In this document: piece by piece, positions 5,823 through 5,842 of the stretch
Layout: every line of letters begins with the position of its first letter
How positions within the stretch are numbered: the first letter of the stretch is position 1
Source of the DNA: Bacillus benzoevorans
Lineage (GTDB): Bacteria; Bacillota; Bacilli; Bacillales; Cytobacillaceae
Length of the DNA stretch: 5,842 bases
Assembly: GCF_014207535.1 (NCBI RefSeq)
Contig: NZ_JACHGK010000042.1
Coordinates: 1 to 5,842 of the forward strand
Direction of reading: 5' to 3'
Program-made: the position numbers and the translations under genes
Notes under the pieces: model-generated
Seen by the model: the letters and a program-made list of their open reading frames with translations, nothing else
What the model was told of the DNA's origin: nothing
The model's database searches: none

Positions 5823-5842
5823 CAGAGTAGTCTATTTAAAAA

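Noticed and set aside
1..5842. radC target gene or classical Tn554 resistance cargo
   Set aside because: No part of a radC-like gene, nor any erm-, spc- or fex-type resistance gene, is visible in any frame.

Overview
The window is AT-rich, and every gene I can support lies on the minus strand, so it reads right to left. Strong AAAGGAGG-type ribosome sites, a TTG start, U-tailed hairpin terminators and a Gram-positive-style lipoprotein point to a low-GC Firmicute, most likely a Bacillaceae member. No rRNA or housekeeping gene is present to fix the species.

Layout from the right edge. (1) 5779-5822 is a terminator for an unseen leftward gene beyond the window. (2) 5590-5778 is a repeat-rich control region: a 15-bp sequence that recurs near the other end of the window, two 11-bp direct repeats 23 bp apart, and a 13-bp perfect inverted repeat of CAA/TTG triplets. 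(3) 5050-5589 is a TTG-started excisionase/MerR-like helix-turn-helix protein with an unusual C-terminal tail. (4) 3853-5004, 1745-3856 and 1372-1752 are three overlapping or tightly spaced genes matching TnpA, TnpB and TnpC of the Tn554 transposon family. Two are tyrosine recombinases with complete catalytic sets and the third is a small HTH plus coiled-coil accessory protein. (5) 1348-1366 is a hairpin just after tnpC. (6) 151-1158 is a DUF4179/DUF5643-like lipoprotein with its own ribosome site, closed by a strong terminator at 33-85.

The recombination genes look intact and translationally coupled (ATGA junction for tnpA/tnpB, 8-nt overlap for tnpB/tnpC). They are probably made as one unit with the HTH protein, which sits where a directionality or regulatory factor would. 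Tn554 itself has only tnpA, tnpB and tnpC for movement, so the extra first gene is the main novelty. The lipoprotein is in the position where Tn554-family elements carry cargo, but whether it is cargo or host flank cannot be settled from the sequence. I could not define the element ends with certainty. The best hint is the 15-bp direct repeat at 45-59 and 5716-5730, which would bracket all five genes.
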